The notes: generated from the sequence alone by a model not told the origin. Positions 49,453 to 58,936 are shown, counted from the first letter of the stretch. The stretch: DNA of 64,000 nucleotides from Maricaulis sp017643475 (GCF_047123815.1 NZ_CP138920.1:744001-808000), one strand, 5' to 3'. Program-made: numbers and translations.

Positions 49453-52233
49453 ATGGGAAACTCGCTGGACAACAAGCAGAACCTCTACAGCACGCTGCGT
49501 GCCCATGCCGACCTCATCGCGACCAACCCCCAGACCAATTCGGTTTTTCGTTTGGCTCAGGACCTGTTCTTCGGGCTCGGCAAGGATGAAACCGCGCCTG
49601 CCAGGCTGGTTGAACTGGCGCAAGAGATCGGCAGCGACCTTACGCGTTCGCGCGCTCAGCGGCTGCGCGAACAACACAGGCTGGATAGAGACGACCCTTG
49701 GCATGCACTCGAAGGCAAGCTGGATACGCTTGCCCGGGATTTTGAACTCCTGCGGGCCACGGTCGAGAAACCGCTCGGAGGTCTGGTCTTCACAGCCCAT
49801 CCGACCTTTGCCTATGACCCGGCGACCTATGACCAGTTGGCCGCGTTATCTGTTGGCGAGCTAGGCGCCGACTCAGCGCTTAAACCCTCCCGGCCGCGCA
49901 CCTCGGTCACTCTGGATGACGAACACTCTGCGACCCAGGCCGGCATCGCCAACGCCCAGGCCTCCGCCCGCAACTACCTCTCCCGCGTGCTCACCAAGGC
50001 CAGGGATGCCTACCCTGATGACTGGCACACACTGCGCCCCAATGCACCGAGCATCGCGTCGTGGGTGGGATATGATCTGGACGGCCGCTCCGATATCAGC
50101 TGGTCAAAATCCTTCGCCAATCGCTTGAGAGAAAAAGCCGAGCAGCTCGATCGATATTGCACCGCGCTGGACAGTCTAGCGCATTCCGCACGCTCGGAAC
50201 TGGGCACACTTCGCGACGATCTCAGCCGGGCACTCGCGCTTTCGCGCCGTGAAGCTGCAGCGTTCGATGCCGCCGGGGACGACCTCGCTGGCCAGGTCGA
50301 GGCAGCCAACCTCCTCACCACGGCCCACCCGGATCGCATTACCGATCTGGAGCGGGCCCGTGAGATATTGAGGACCGCAGCTGCCGACGCAACACTCGAC
50401 GACCAGGCCCGTCTGGACTGTGCTATTCTGGCGGCGGAAATGCAGAGTTATGGCCTGGGCACCGCGCGCATCCATCTGCGGCTCAACGCCATCCAGATCG
50501 GCTCTGTCATCCGCCGCGACCTCGGCATCCAGCCCAATGATGCGCAGCTGGGCCGGGTCGCTCTGGAAACGCTCAATGAACGCGCCGAGAATATTGAGCC
50601 GGTCGCGATCAATTTTGGTGATCTCGTCACCGAACAATCCACCGCTCGGCGCCAGATGATGTTGTGCGCGCAGATCCTCAAACATGTCGACGCGCACACC
50701 CCGATCCGCTTCCTGATTGCAGAGAGCGAAAATCCGGCAACCGTCATGGGCGCGCTTTACCTGGCCAAACAGTATGGGGTTGCCGACCATCTCGACATTT
50801 CACCCCTGTTCGAGACGCCGGCCGCCCTTAAAAACGGTGGTCGCTTCATCACCCGCCTTATCCGCTCAAGTGCCTTTGCCGATCATGTAAAGACACGCGG
50901 CCAGCTGAGTGTGCAGTTCGGCTTCTCCGATGCTGGACGTTTTATTGGCCAGATTGCCGCCGGAATGGCGATCGAGCGAATCCAGAACCTGATCGCGCAG
51001 TCGCTCGCCCGGGAACTGCCGGGCATCGCGCTTTTGGTCTTCAACACACACGGGGAATCCATCGGCCGCGGCGCCTATCCCGGCAGTCTGAAAGACCGGC
51101 TGGATTATGTCCTGTCCCCCTGGACACAAGCCCGCTGCGCCGCCAAGACAATCGCCCTGCGCAATGAAGTGTCCTTCCAGGGCGGGGACGGCCTGTTGCA
51201 TTTCGCACGGCCACAGCTCTCTGACAGCACCGTTGCGACGCTTGCCGTTCACGCACTGACGACACCACCCCTGCCCGATGACCCCTTTTATAGCGACACC
51301 AACCTGGTCTGGGACGTCTATCGCGAGATCCGGGACTGGCACGAAGACCTGTTCGAAAATGAAAACTATGCCGGCCTGATCAGTGATCTGGGCCCGGGGT
51401 TTCTCTGGCAGGCCGGCTCGCGCCCGACCCGTCGCGCCAAAGCGGGCGGTCCGCGCACCCTGCGCGCGATTTCCCACAATGCCATCCTGCAACAGGTTGG
51501 CGTGCCGGTGAATTCTGCCTGTGGCTTCGGATCAGCCATGCCATCGGAGCGCGACGAGCTGGTCAGTCTCATCAACCGTTCCGACCGCATGCGCCAGCTG
51601 GTCGACCTGGCCATCTCTGCACGAATGAACACCAGCGTACCGGCCCTTCGGGGTTATGCCGAGGTGTATGCGCCCAGCCTCTGGATTGCGCTGTCCAAAC
51701 AACAATCCGATGAAGTGCGGCACGCGCGCATCCGGGTTGCCGACGAGGTTCGCCGAGGAGGCACAAGTCATCATGTCCAGAATTGCGCAGACCGTTTCTC
51801 TGTGGACCTCGGCGAGTTCGACGAGCTGATAAGCCGGCTGGATGAACCACGGCCAATTGATGCCCGGCATGAGGCGAGGATTCCGATCCATGCCCTGCAC
51901 GCCCTTCGCCAGGGCGCCATGTTACGGGTTCTGGAAATCGCCGGGGCCCTGCCCGCCATATCCGCGCGTCATGGTTATGCCGTGGGCGATATTGTCGCCC
52001 TTCTGCTGGACATGCGTCTTCGTGAGGCCATTGCAATGCTGTGCGAGGCTTTCCCGTTGTTTGCCGGCGAGACCGAATTGCTGGACCAGCTGACCGAGAC
52101 ACGCAGCCAGGCAGGCTGGCAAGGTGATTACAGCGACATCCGGTGCAGCGTGATCGAGCCGCTAGAAGCCCTCGCGGAGCTGATCGAGACCGTCTCGGTA
52201 GAGCTGCCCCAGGCCTATGCCGCTTACGGATAG
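49453..52233 (+). CDS. Phosphoenolpyruvate carboxylase homologue, divergent
   Basis: The 926-residue protein aligns by eye with PEP carboxylases (PEP + bicarbonate to oxaloacetate). It has VFTAHPT with the catalytic His116, LFETPAALKNGGRFITRLI, FGFSDAGRFIG at the place of the usual YSDSxKD (Asp493 kept, Lys changed to Arg496), and NTHGESIGRGAYPG at the place of FHGRGGxxGRGG (His533 kept, the first Arg-Gly-Gly altered). The end carries SACGFGSAMPSERDE. Several normally invariant residues differ, so it may be a modified or inactive carboxylase. It is transcribed alone from a start with GGGAGG upstream. Confidence 0.8.
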   Translation: MGNSLDNKQNLYSTLRAHADLIATNPQTNSVFRLAQDLFFGLGKDETAPARLVELAQEIGSDLTRSRAQRLREQHRLDRDDPWHALEGKLDTLARDFELLRATVEKPLGGLVFTAHPTFAYDPATYDQLAALSVGELGADSALKPSRPRTSVTLDDEHSATQAGIANAQASARNYLSRVLTKARDAYPDDWHTLRPNAPSIASWVGYDLDGRSDISWSKSFANRLREKAEQLDRYCTALDSLAHSARSELGTLRDDLSRALALSRREAAAFDAAGDDLAGQVEAANLLTTAHPDRITDLERAREILRTAAADATLDDQARLDCAILAAEMQSYGLGTARIHLRLNAIQIGSVIRRDLGIQPNDAQLGRVALETLNERAENIEPVAINFGDLVTEQSTARRQMMLCAQILKHVDAHTPIRFLIAESENPATVMGALYLAKQYGVADHLDISPLFETPAALKNGGRFITRLIRSSAFADHVKTRGQLSVQFGFSDAGRFIGQIAAGMAIERIQNLIAQSLARELPGIALLVFNTHGESIGRGAYPGSLKDRLDYVLSPWTQARCAAKTIALRNEVSFQGGDGLLHFARPQLSDSTVATLAVHALTTPPLPDDPFYSDTNLVWDVYREIRDWHEDLFENENYAGLISDLGPGFLWQAGSRPTRRAKAGGPRTLRAISHNAILQQVGVPVNSACGFGSAMPSERDELVSLINRSDRMRQLVDLAISARMNTSVPALRGYAEVYAPSLWIALSKQQSDEVRHARIRVADEVRRGGTSHHVQNCADRFSVDLGEFDELISRLDEPRPIDARHEARIPIHALHALRQGAMLRVLEIAGALPAISARHGYAVGDIVALLLDMRLREAIAMLCEAFPLFAGETELLDQLTETRSQAGWQGDYSDIRCSVIEPLEALAELIETVSVELPQAYAAYG

Positions 52234-52313
52234 AGGCAGACAACCTCTTCTTCATCTTGCCCTGCTAGACAATCGCGCTACCCGCCGTCGGATGGTCAAC
52301 TACCAAGGTATCG

Positions 52314-52760
52314 ATGTTCACTCGCCTGGCTTCCAACAACACGATCTTCCTGACCGGGGTCTTTCTGCTGGTCCTGCAGACGCTCTACGGCCTCTACTGG
52401 GCCTGGCATGACATCTCCGCACGGCTTGGCCTGTGGCAGGACGAAGCGGTCGCCCAGGAATTCCTGGCATCCCTGACCTTCACTCAGGAGTTCTTCTTCT
52501 TCAGCCATGTCACGCTGAACATCATCGCCCTCCTCCTGCTTCTGCGTCGCAGCCGGTTCGTACTACCGGTGTTTGTTGTCTCATTCCTTTTTGACCGGAT
52601 CGACTGGGTAATGATGACCAACCACACCCTGTTCAATAACCTGTTCGATGGCAGTGGCCTTACCATGGCCTCCTTCACGGTCCAGGCCTTGATCATCACG
52701 GTGTTGACCATTCTGACCTTCGACATCGGAACCGACCCGTCCGACGATCGCCGCGCCTAG
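52314..52760 (+). CDS. Four-helix membrane protein of unknown function
   Basis: This 148-residue protein has about four membrane helices (IFLTGVFLLVLQTLYGLYWA, FFFFSHVTLNIIALLLLLRR, FVLPVFVVSFLFDRIDWVMM and TVQALIITVLTILTFDI). Aromatic and acidic residues sit between them (HDISARLGLWQDEAVAQEF). No family is recognised. It lies 80 bases after the PEP carboxylase homologue on the same strand and could be co-transcribed. Confidence 0.68.
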   Translation: MFTRLASNNTIFLTGVFLLVLQTLYGLYWAWHDISARLGLWQDEAVAQEFLASLTFTQEFFFFSHVTLNIIALLLLLRRSRFVLPVFVVSFLFDRIDWVMMTNHTLFNNLFDGSGLTMASFTVQALIITVLTILTFDIGTDPSDDRRA

Positions 52761-52799
52761 CGCTGAAGGCTTTTCCGCCTACCCAAAAACCGCCCGGAT

Positions 52800-53273
52800 C
52801 TAAAAGCGATCCGTCGACAATGGCAGGGCTGTTTCATGCTTGACCGTGTCGAGCACGAACACCGTCTGGAAATCTCGCACGCTTTCATAGGTCGCCAAGC
52901 GTTTGAGGACAAAATTGGCCAGCGCCTGGTTATCCGGTGCGACGACCTTGAGCAGGTGATCATAAGTCCCGGCCACGGAGTAACATTCCAGCACCCAAGG
53001 TTCGCGGTCGATGGCTTTCTTGAACACATCGCTGGCGGCCTCGATGCGCTGATCCAGGCTGACCTGGATGAAGGCCGTGACGTCAAACCCGGTGGCGTGG
53101 CGCGCGATCTCGGCGCGATAGCCGGAGATAATGCCGGCCGCTTCCAGTGACCTGACCCGGCGGAGACAGGTTGTCTCGGACATGTTGGCGCGGCGGGCCA
53201 GTTCCACCATAGCAATGCGTCCTTCGTTTTGAAGCACGGACAGAAGCCGACGATCGTCTGCATTCAAACTCAT
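52800..53273 (-). CDS. Lrp/AsnC-family transcriptional regulator
   Basis: The 157-residue protein has a winged helix-turn-helix (DRRLLSVLQNEGRIAMVELA, RRANMSETTCLRRVRSLEAA, GIISGYRAEIAR) and the RAM ligand domain with AFIQVSLDQRIEAASDVFKK, WVLECYSVAGTYDHLLKVVA. Lrp-type regulators sense amino acids and form octamers. It diverges from the OsmC gene by 126 bases, so it probably controls that gene and itself. Confidence 0.92.
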   Translation of the reverse strand: MSLNADDRRLLSVLQNEGRIAMVELARRANMSETTCLRRVRSLEAAGIISGYRAEIARHATGFDVTAFIQVSLDQRIEAASDVFKKAIDREPWVLECYSVAGTYDHLLKVVAPDNQALANFVLKRLATYESVRDFQTVFVLDTVKHETALPLSTDRF

Positions 53274-53399
53274 GGTGATTTCCTCCGAGATATTGTCAGT
53301 TTTTGCTTATATTCTTCCATTTTGGAAATTGAAAACACAAAAAAGACGGAATACAGCGAAACGCTGATGGTATTTCTCCACAATAAAATGGAGAAAAAC
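53274..53399. promoter_or_regulatory. AT-rich Lrp/osmC divergent control region
   Basis: This gap is much more AT-rich than its surroundings. It contains TTCC-ATTTT-GGAA (53315-53327) and several A/T runs, as expected for Lrp-family sites. The OsmC ribosome site (TGGAGAAA) sits at its end. No better-defined promoter could be fixed. Confidence 0.35.
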
Positions 53400-54023
53400 A
53401 TGTCAGCAACCGAAGACTTCAAAGTAGGCGAGCGTGGCGAAGGTCTGCCGGAGATCACCCAGTTCGAACCCAGCCCGTTCAAAAAGGGCCGCCCGCCGGA
53501 GCCGCTGCATTTCGAGGTCAATATCGTCGCCGAGGCCCATGAACGCCAGAGGAAGAGCGGCGTCGTACAAGTCAACATCCCCGGTTTCAGCCCCGCCAAG
53601 CTGTACTGCGATGAACAAAAGCCGGTCGGTGACGACACCGCCCCGCCTCCACTGGCGTATTTCTCGGCCGGCATCGCCTTTTGCCTGCTGACCCATCTCA
53701 GCGACATCCTGACGGCGCGCAAGATCGATATTACCTCGATGAAGATCGAACAACGTATCCGCTTCAAGACCAATCTCTCGACCATGCGCGAGCTGGGTTA
53801 TCCCACTGAGGGCGCCTGTGACGGCATTGAGAGCCATGTCCTGATCGACAGTCCGGAAGACGCCGCCACAGTACAGAAACTGCTGGAAGAGGCCGAAGGT
53901 GCCTGCATGGCCCACTTCGCTCTACGCAATCCGCTTCCATGGATGACGCGCCTCGTTCACAATGGTGTCGAACTGGAAAAGCGCGAAGGCGTCGGACCGG
54001 AAGAGACCATCGCGGCGGAATAG
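53400..54023 (+). CDS. OsmC-family protein
   Basis: The ATG at 53400 (after TGGAGA) gives 207 residues; a longer open frame to 53229 crosses the control region and is rejected. The OsmC/Ohr fold is seen: a beta-rich start (PEPLHFEVNIVAEAHERQRK), the peroxidatic Cys region LAYFSAGIAFCLLTHLSDIL and the second Cys segment EAEGACMAHFALRNPLPW. Family members reduce organic hydroperoxides with a Cys pair. The start is longer than in classical Ohr. Probable control by the divergent Lrp-type protein. Confidence 0.82.
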   Translation: MSATEDFKVGERGEGLPEITQFEPSPFKKGRPPEPLHFEVNIVAEAHERQRKSGVVQVNIPGFSPAKLYCDEQKPVGDDTAPPPLAYFSAGIAFCLLTHLSDILTARKIDITSMKIEQRIRFKTNLSTMRELGYPTEGACDGIESHVLIDSPEDAATVQKLLEEAEGACMAHFALRNPLPWMTRLVHNGVELEKREGVGPEETIAAE

Positions 54024-54034
54024 TCCTGAAGTTG

Positions 54035-54069
54035 GTTTGGGGTGGGCGTCCGGCGTCCGCCCCGAACCG
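54035..54069 (+). terminator. Possible terminator hairpin of osmC
   Basis: GGTTTGGGG (54035-54043) pairs with CCCCGAACC (54061-54069), with one G-T pair, around a 17-base GC-rich loop, 12 bases after the osmC stop. No T-run follows. Confidence 0.35.
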
Positions 54070-54183
54070 GTCGCCTCCACCTGAAGGCACATAGGCCCAG
54101 ATTTACAATTAGCCCGCCATTAATTGCTTTATACTACTGTTCGCAAACTGATTCATTTCAGCCTGTGAGTGGGAGCCGCCAAA

Positions 54184-55707
54184 ATGACGCACGACAATTT
54201 ACACGATCCGGAGGCGTCACGTCTGCGTGCCATCGTCAGCTCCATCACGGAATGCATCAAGAGTGTCGATCGCGATTGCCGACTGCTCGACATGAACCCT
54301 GCCGGCCTGAAAATGATCGCCGCCGACTGCCTCGGTCAGGTCGAGGGACAGTCGGTTCTGAACCTATTGCTGCCCGCGTATCACGACCAGTTCCGTGACG
54401 GTGTCCGGCGGGTGTTCGAAGGCGAAACTGTCGACCAGGAATTCGAAATCCAGGGCCTGGACGGGACACGTCGCTGGATGCACCAGATGGCGGTTCCCTA
54501 TTGCGACCCCAGAGGCAATGGTAAAGTAACCGAAATGATCGCGGTGACCCGCGATGTCACCAGCCGCGTCGCCGCGGAACGTGCCAAGTCCGTCTTCCTC
54601 GCCAATATGAGCCACGAAATCCGAACGCCCATGAATGGCGTACTGGGTTTTCTGGAATTGGCCAAACACCGTGAAGACGGCACTTTGTTTCCGGATGAGA
54701 TCTCGTCCATGCACGCTTCGGCTTCGGCGCTTGTGGTCTTGCTCAACGACATCCTGGACATTTCCAAGCTGGACGCGAACGCCGTGCGCATCACGCCGCG
54801 CCCCTGTGATGTGGCCAAGCTGACGGATCAGGTCACCCACCTCTTCTCGGCCCAACTGAAATTCTCCGATGTGGAACTCGGCGTGGACATCGACCCGGCG
54901 GTCACTGGACAGTTCAATGTTGATCCGATCCGGCTGCGCCAGATCCTGTCCAACCTGGTCGGCAATGCCATCAAGTTCACCGAACAGGGCCGCATTGATG
55001 TTCGCCTGCGCCCGGAGGGTGTCGACAAGCTGCGGTTCGAGGTCGAGGACACTGGCATTGGCATCAGCGAGGAAGACCAGGACCACGTATTCAAGCGCTT
55101 CGCCCAGGCCGACGAGACGACGACCCGGCAATATGGTGGTGCTGGGCTGGGGCTGTCGATATGCAACAAGCTCTGTGCGCTCATGGGCGGCAGTATGGGA
55201 GTGACCAGCACATCGGGCAGCGGTTCGACCTTCCAATTCACTATCGCCGCTGTAAGGGTTGCTGAAACCGAGACAACAGAACCTGTCTCCAACGCGTGCG
55301 CGGGCGAAACCCTCGAGGTCCTGGTCGTGGACGACCAGCGTATCAATCTCACCGTAGCCAGCGCTCTGCTCAACCAGCTCGGCCACGCCACAACAACCGC
55401 GGACGATCCGGAAGTCGCCCTGCGGCTGACCGACGAGAAGGCTTTCGACCTCATCCTGATGGACATCCAGATGCCGCTCTGCGACGGAATTGAGCTGACC
55501 AAAAGGATTCGCGCGAGCGAAGGCCCGAACACGACAACACCGGTCATCGCCTTTACGGCCAGCACCATGCAGGAAGAACGTGACCGATATGCCCGGGAAG
55601 GCCTCAATGGATGCCTGGCCAAACCAATTGAGATGCGCAGCCTCACCGCCATGCTGGAAGAATTGCCTGCCAAGGCTGCCACCGGCCGGAAACGCTTCAT
55701 CGCTTGA
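54184..55707 (+). CDS. Hybrid sensor histidine kinase with PAS and receiver domains
   Basis: The 507-residue protein appears cytoplasmic. A PAS domain spans residues about 12-130 (SSITECIKSVDRDCRLLDMN, AVTRDVTSR). The histidine box FLANMSHEIRTPMNGVLGFL places the phospho-His at 144. The ATPase lobe has SNLVGNAIKFTEQG, DTGIGISEEDQ, YGGAGLGLSICNKL. The C-terminal receiver (VLVVDDQRINLTVASALLNQ, LILMDIQMPLCDG) has Asp427. No Hpt domain is encoded nearby. The signal and downstream partner are unknown; transcription appears monocistronic. Confidence 0.93.
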   Translation: MTHDNLHDPEASRLRAIVSSITECIKSVDRDCRLLDMNPAGLKMIAADCLGQVEGQSVLNLLLPAYHDQFRDGVRRVFEGETVDQEFEIQGLDGTRRWMHQMAVPYCDPRGNGKVTEMIAVTRDVTSRVAAERAKSVFLANMSHEIRTPMNGVLGFLELAKHREDGTLFPDEISSMHASASALVVLLNDILDISKLDANAVRITPRPCDVAKLTDQVTHLFSAQLKFSDVELGVDIDPAVTGQFNVDPIRLRQILSNLVGNAIKFTEQGRIDVRLRPEGVDKLRFEVEDTGIGISEEDQDHVFKRFAQADETTTRQYGGAGLGLSICNKLCALMGGSMGVTSTSGSGSTFQFTIAAVRVAETETTEPVSNACAGETLEVLVVDDQRINLTVASALLNQLGHATTTADDPEVALRLTDEKAFDLILMDIQMPLCDGIELTKRIRASEGPNTTTPVIAFTASTMQEERDRYAREGLNGCLAKPIEMRSLTAMLEELPAKAATGRKRFIA

Positions 55708-56089
55708 CGGCGCGGCCCCCTGCAACAGTCCGCAATCACTTCGGCACGCTCTAGGCGTCGCCTAAGCGCGCCGAGCATGGTGACACTGTCTGCGTGAGAG
55801 TCCGGCTCAGGCAACGTCAGTTCAAGGGACCAATCAGGCGGGTGGCTCAGGCTGAGTTGATCGTACTTTCTGTGCGGATCTCCGGCTCGACTTCAGCGCC
55901 CTCGCCGCGCCCCGCTCTCCCAGGCGGCTAGACAGGTGTGAGCGTCAAGCCACACAGGAGAAGATTTCCCGCCCTCCTTGCCAAAGATGTTTTGACTCAA
56001 CTCTGAGTGAAGGACATGATCCGAAACTTTGAAGTTAATACTATATTATGCGAGCAGCCGACGCTCGCCATTTTCTCAAGGGGGAAACA
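55708..56089. other. 382-bp gap upstream of the TonB-dependent receptor
   Basis: No gene is seen. The stretch is less GC-rich near its end, where ACTCA (55995-55999) and TGAGT (56004-56008) form an inverted repeat and a TA-rich box (TTAATACTATATTAT, 56035-56049) may be part of the receptor promoter. A good ribosome site (AAGGGGGAA) precedes the receptor ATG. Confidence 0.45.
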
Positions 56090-58492
56090 ATGAAAATCCA
56101 GAACTTCAAATCGGCTCTGATGGTTATGGCGTCCGTTTCGACGCTCGCCTTGGTCTCAACAGCAGCTCACGCGCAGGAGGATGGCGCGTCCGAGGAACGC
56201 GAACAGCTCACCGTCCTCGGCTCACGCAACACACAGGCACGCTCGGCCACGGATTCGCCGGTTCCGATCGATGTCATCTCGCGCGAGGACTTCAACTCTC
56301 TCGGCAATTCCGCGGACCTGACCGACAATCTCCGCAATCTGGTGCCGTCCTACACGGCGACGCCCGCGACAGGTGACGGCAGTGCCTTCATTCGTCCGAC
56401 ATCGCTGCGTGGCATGGCGCCCGACCAGACGCTCGTCTTGGTCAATGGCAAACGCCGCCACCGCTCTGCGCTGGTCCAGTTCTTCGCGCCTGCAGCTGGT
56501 AATGGTGCCCACGGCCCCGATGTCGGCATGATCCCGGGCCTTGCGCTCCAGCGGGTGGAAGTCCTGCGCGATGGTGCGGCCGCTCAGTACGGTTCCGACG
56601 CCATCGCAGGCGTCATCAACTTCGCCGCTCGCGAAGACCGTGAAGGCGCAGAGATCGTCGCCCAGTATGGTCAGTTCTACGACGGCGAAGTCAGCTACCG
56701 CGTCGCCGGTAATGCCGGTTTCCCGCTCGGCGAAGAAGGCTTCCTGAACATCACCGCTGAATACACCGACAACGAGGCACTCTCGCGCGGTATCCAGCGT
56801 CCGGATGCCCAGGCCCTCATCGATGGTGGCACGCCGGGCGTCGGCGCAGACAGCCCGTTTGGCGATGCGCCGCTTGTCCAGACCTGGGGCCGCCCGGAAA
56901 CCAGCGGCCTGCGCACGTTCTTCAACGCCGGCATTGATATGGGCGGCGGCACCGAGCTCTATGGCTTCGGTAATTATGCCGAGACCGAGGGTCGCTACCG
57001 CTTCTTCTACCGCAACCCGAACCACTCCTCGCTGGTACCGCTGCGTAATGCCGGTTTCACGGGACTTCAGGCGGGTTACACCCCGTTCCTGGACGGTGAT
57101 CAGACCGATTACAGCCTTGTCGGCGGTCTGCGCGGTGAGAAAGACGGTCTTGGCTTCGACTTCAGTGTCGGTTTTGGCCGCAACGAGCTCGACTACTTCC
57201 TCAACAACACAATCAACCCGTCGCTCGGTCTCTCCGGTGGCCAGCCGGCCCAGCGCGACTTCGACGTGGGTGGCTATGAGCAGGAAGAGCACAATTTCAA
57301 CGCCGATTTCTCGCGCGCCCTTGGCGACAACATGAATCTCGGTTTTGGTTTTGAATGGCGCAAGGAAACCTACATCGTCGTGGCAGGCGAGCCGAATTCC
57401 TACCAGGGTTCCGGTTCCAACGGCTTTGGCGGTATCCGTCCGGAAGATGCCGGCGATTTCGAGCGTGAGAACACCGCGCTCTATGTCGATCTCGAGCACG
57501 ATGTCAGCGACAATTTCCTGATGCAGTATGCTCTGCGTTACGAGGACTTCTCTGACTTCGGCGAGACGCTGAACGGCAAGATCGCGGCTCGCTACAATGT
57601 CTCTGACACCCTCACCCTGCGCGGTGCGGTGTCCACGGGCTTCCACGCCCCGACACCGGGTCAGGCCAATGTTCGTACGACGATCACAACGTTTGACGGA
57701 ACGACCGGCCTGCAGGTCGAGGAAGGCCTTGTGCCGGCAACCAACCCGCTGGCGGTCCTCGCCGGTGGCGCGCCGCTTACCGAGGAAAGCTCGGTGAACT
57801 ACAGCTTCGGTTTCTCCAACCAGTTCGGACAGGCGACGTCGTTGACGGTCGACTTCTACCGCATCGAGGTTGATGACCGGATCTATCGTACCGGCGACAT
57901 CCAGCCGCAAGGCCCGACCGGTCCGACCATTTCCTTCTACACCAACGCTCTGGACATCGAATCCCAGGGTGTGGATGTGGTACTGACCTCCGGTTTCGAC
58001 TGGTCCGGCGACATGAATACCGACGTGACCCTGGCCCTGAACTACAACAAGCTTGAAGTTGTCGGCCAGAGCCCGGTCGGCGGCGTCAACCCGGTCAGCG
58101 ATGCAACGATCGAGGATATCGAGAACAACTATCCGGAGCTTCGTTTCGTTGCCACGGCGAACACCTATTTCGCCGAGAACTGGAACCTGCTGGTGCGTGC
58201 CAATTATTATGGCGAGCACTATGACGAGCGTGGCACGATCAACGGTACGGCGGGCAACCGCTCGGCCCTGATCGACCAGACGATCTATTTCGATGCCGAG
58301 CTCGGCTATGACGTCTCCGACAGCATGCGCCTCGTCTTCGGTGCAACGAATATCTTCGACAGCTATGTCGATGAAATTCAGAATGACGGCACGTTTGCCA
58401 ACCGCATCAGCGTTGGCCTGCCCTACCCGCGCCGTAGTGCCGCGAACTATGAAGGTGGTTCCTGGTATCTGCGTGCGACCAAGCGTTTCTAA
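56090..58492 (+). CDS. TonB-dependent outer-membrane receptor
   Basis: Starting at 56090, the 800-residue protein has a signal peptide (MASVSTLALVSTAAHA, cleavage before QED), a plug domain (SRNTQARSATDSPVPIDVIS, TSLRGMAPDQTLVLVNGKRR, LQRVEVLRDGAAAQYGSDAI then AGVINFAAR) and a 22-strand barrel that ends in a terminal Phe (LRATKRF). It takes up a ligand with TonB-ExbBD energy. The ligand is not clear; no siderophore or sugar genes adjoin. It is followed by a strong terminator. Confidence 0.95.
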   Translation: MKIQNFKSALMVMASVSTLALVSTAAHAQEDGASEEREQLTVLGSRNTQARSATDSPVPIDVISREDFNSLGNSADLTDNLRNLVPSYTATPATGDGSAFIRPTSLRGMAPDQTLVLVNGKRRHRSALVQFFAPAAGNGAHGPDVGMIPGLALQRVEVLRDGAAAQYGSDAIAGVINFAAREDREGAEIVAQYGQFYDGEVSYRVAGNAGFPLGEEGFLNITAEYTDNEALSRGIQRPDAQALIDGGTPGVGADSPFGDAPLVQTWGRPETSGLRTFFNAGIDMGGGTELYGFGNYAETEGRYRFFYRNPNHSSLVPLRNAGFTGLQAGYTPFLDGDQTDYSLVGGLRGEKDGLGFDFSVGFGRNELDYFLNNTINPSLGLSGGQPAQRDFDVGGYEQEEHNFNADFSRALGDNMNLGFGFEWRKETYIVVAGEPNSYQGSGSNGFGGIRPEDAGDFERENTALYVDLEHDVSDNFLMQYALRYEDFSDFGETLNGKIAARYNVSDTLTLRGAVSTGFHAPTPGQANVRTTITTFDGTTGLQVEEGLVPATNPLAVLAGGAPLTEESSVNYSFGFSNQFGQATSLTVDFYRIEVDDRIYRTGDIQPQGPTGPTISFYTNALDIESQGVDVVLTSGFDWSGDMNTDVTLALNYNKLEVVGQSPVGGVNPVSDATIEDIENNYPELRFVATANTYFAENWNLLVRANYYGEHYDERGTINGTAGNRSALIDQTIYFDAELGYDVSDSMRLVFGATNIFDSYVDEIQNDGTFANRISVGLPYPRRSAANYEGGSWYLRATKRF

Positions 58493-58515
58493 GAACCGCT
58501 TCGCATAAACTGAGG

Positions 58516-58548
58516 AAAAGCCGGCCAGTCTTGGCCGGCTTTTTCTTT
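58516..58548 (+). terminator. Rho-independent terminator after the TonB-dependent receptor
   Basis: A 12-bp stem (58516-58527 with 58532-58543, core GCCGGCCA/TGGCCGGC) with a 4-base loop is followed by a T-rich run (TTTTTCTTTT). Confidence 0.92.
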
Positions 58549-58627
58549 TCCCGATCGCGAAAGCCGGCATTCAGGTCACGTTCAACAGCACGCCGCTTAA
58601 ATCCCCTCATTACACAGGGGTCGCACC

Positions 58628-58693
58628 ATGTTGAAATTCATCCTCATCACCGCCAGCTTCGCGATGCTGGTCACGGGCATCGTCATCAGCTGA
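58628..58693 (+). CDS. Possible 21-residue membrane microprotein
   Basis: MLKFILITASFAMLVTGIVI plus a final Ser is a single hydrophobic helix with one basic residue. AGGGG lies 8 bases upstream of the ATG. It stands alone between the receptor terminator and the tRNA. Composition is typical of membrane microproteins, but such a short frame can occur by chance. Confidence 0.3.
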   Translation: MLKFILITASFAMLVTGIVIS

Positions 58694-58768
58694 AACCATA
58701 GCAATTCGCGACGGAACACCGCCGGCAAGCATGGCTGCCGGTATCGGACCCATTATTCGAGAAAGAAG

Positions 58769-58845
58769 TGGTGGCGAGGGAGAGACTTGAACTCTCGACC
58801 TCACGATTATGAGTCGTGCGCTCTAACCAGCTGAGCTACCTCGCC
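58769..58845 (-). tRNA. tRNA-Met (anticodon CAT), elongator type
   Basis: The minus strand folds into a full cloverleaf of 77 bases. The acceptor stem is GGCGAGG/CCTCGCC, the D arm contains AGCTCAGCTGGTTAGAGC, the anticodon loop is CTCATAA, and the T arm contains GAGAGTTCAAGTCTCTC. The 3' ACCA is encoded in the DNA. The acceptor starts with G-C, unlike initiator tRNA, so elongator Met is favoured; a tRNA-Ile with modified CAT is less likely. Confidence 0.93.
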
Positions 58846-58884
58846 ACGAGGTTTCCCGACAACGGGAGGGTGGCATATACGCAA

Positions 58885-58914
58885 ACCGCCCGCGGCTGGC
58901 AAGACGCGGGCGGT
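58885..58914 (-). terminator. Hairpin after the chemotaxis receptor gene
   Basis: ACCGCCCGCG (58885-58894) pairs perfectly with CGCGGGCGGT (58905-58914) around a 10-base loop, 23 bases beyond the receptor stop. Only a short T-rich tail follows on the minus strand. Confidence 0.55.
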
Positions 58915-58936
58915 GCTAGATTTCAGTTGGTTGCAG

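Noticed and set aside
56222..58570. Minus-strand open frame of 782 codons inside the TonB-dependent receptor gene
   Set aside because: Antisense to a clear receptor; no domain signature and no ribosome site, so it is a shadow frame.
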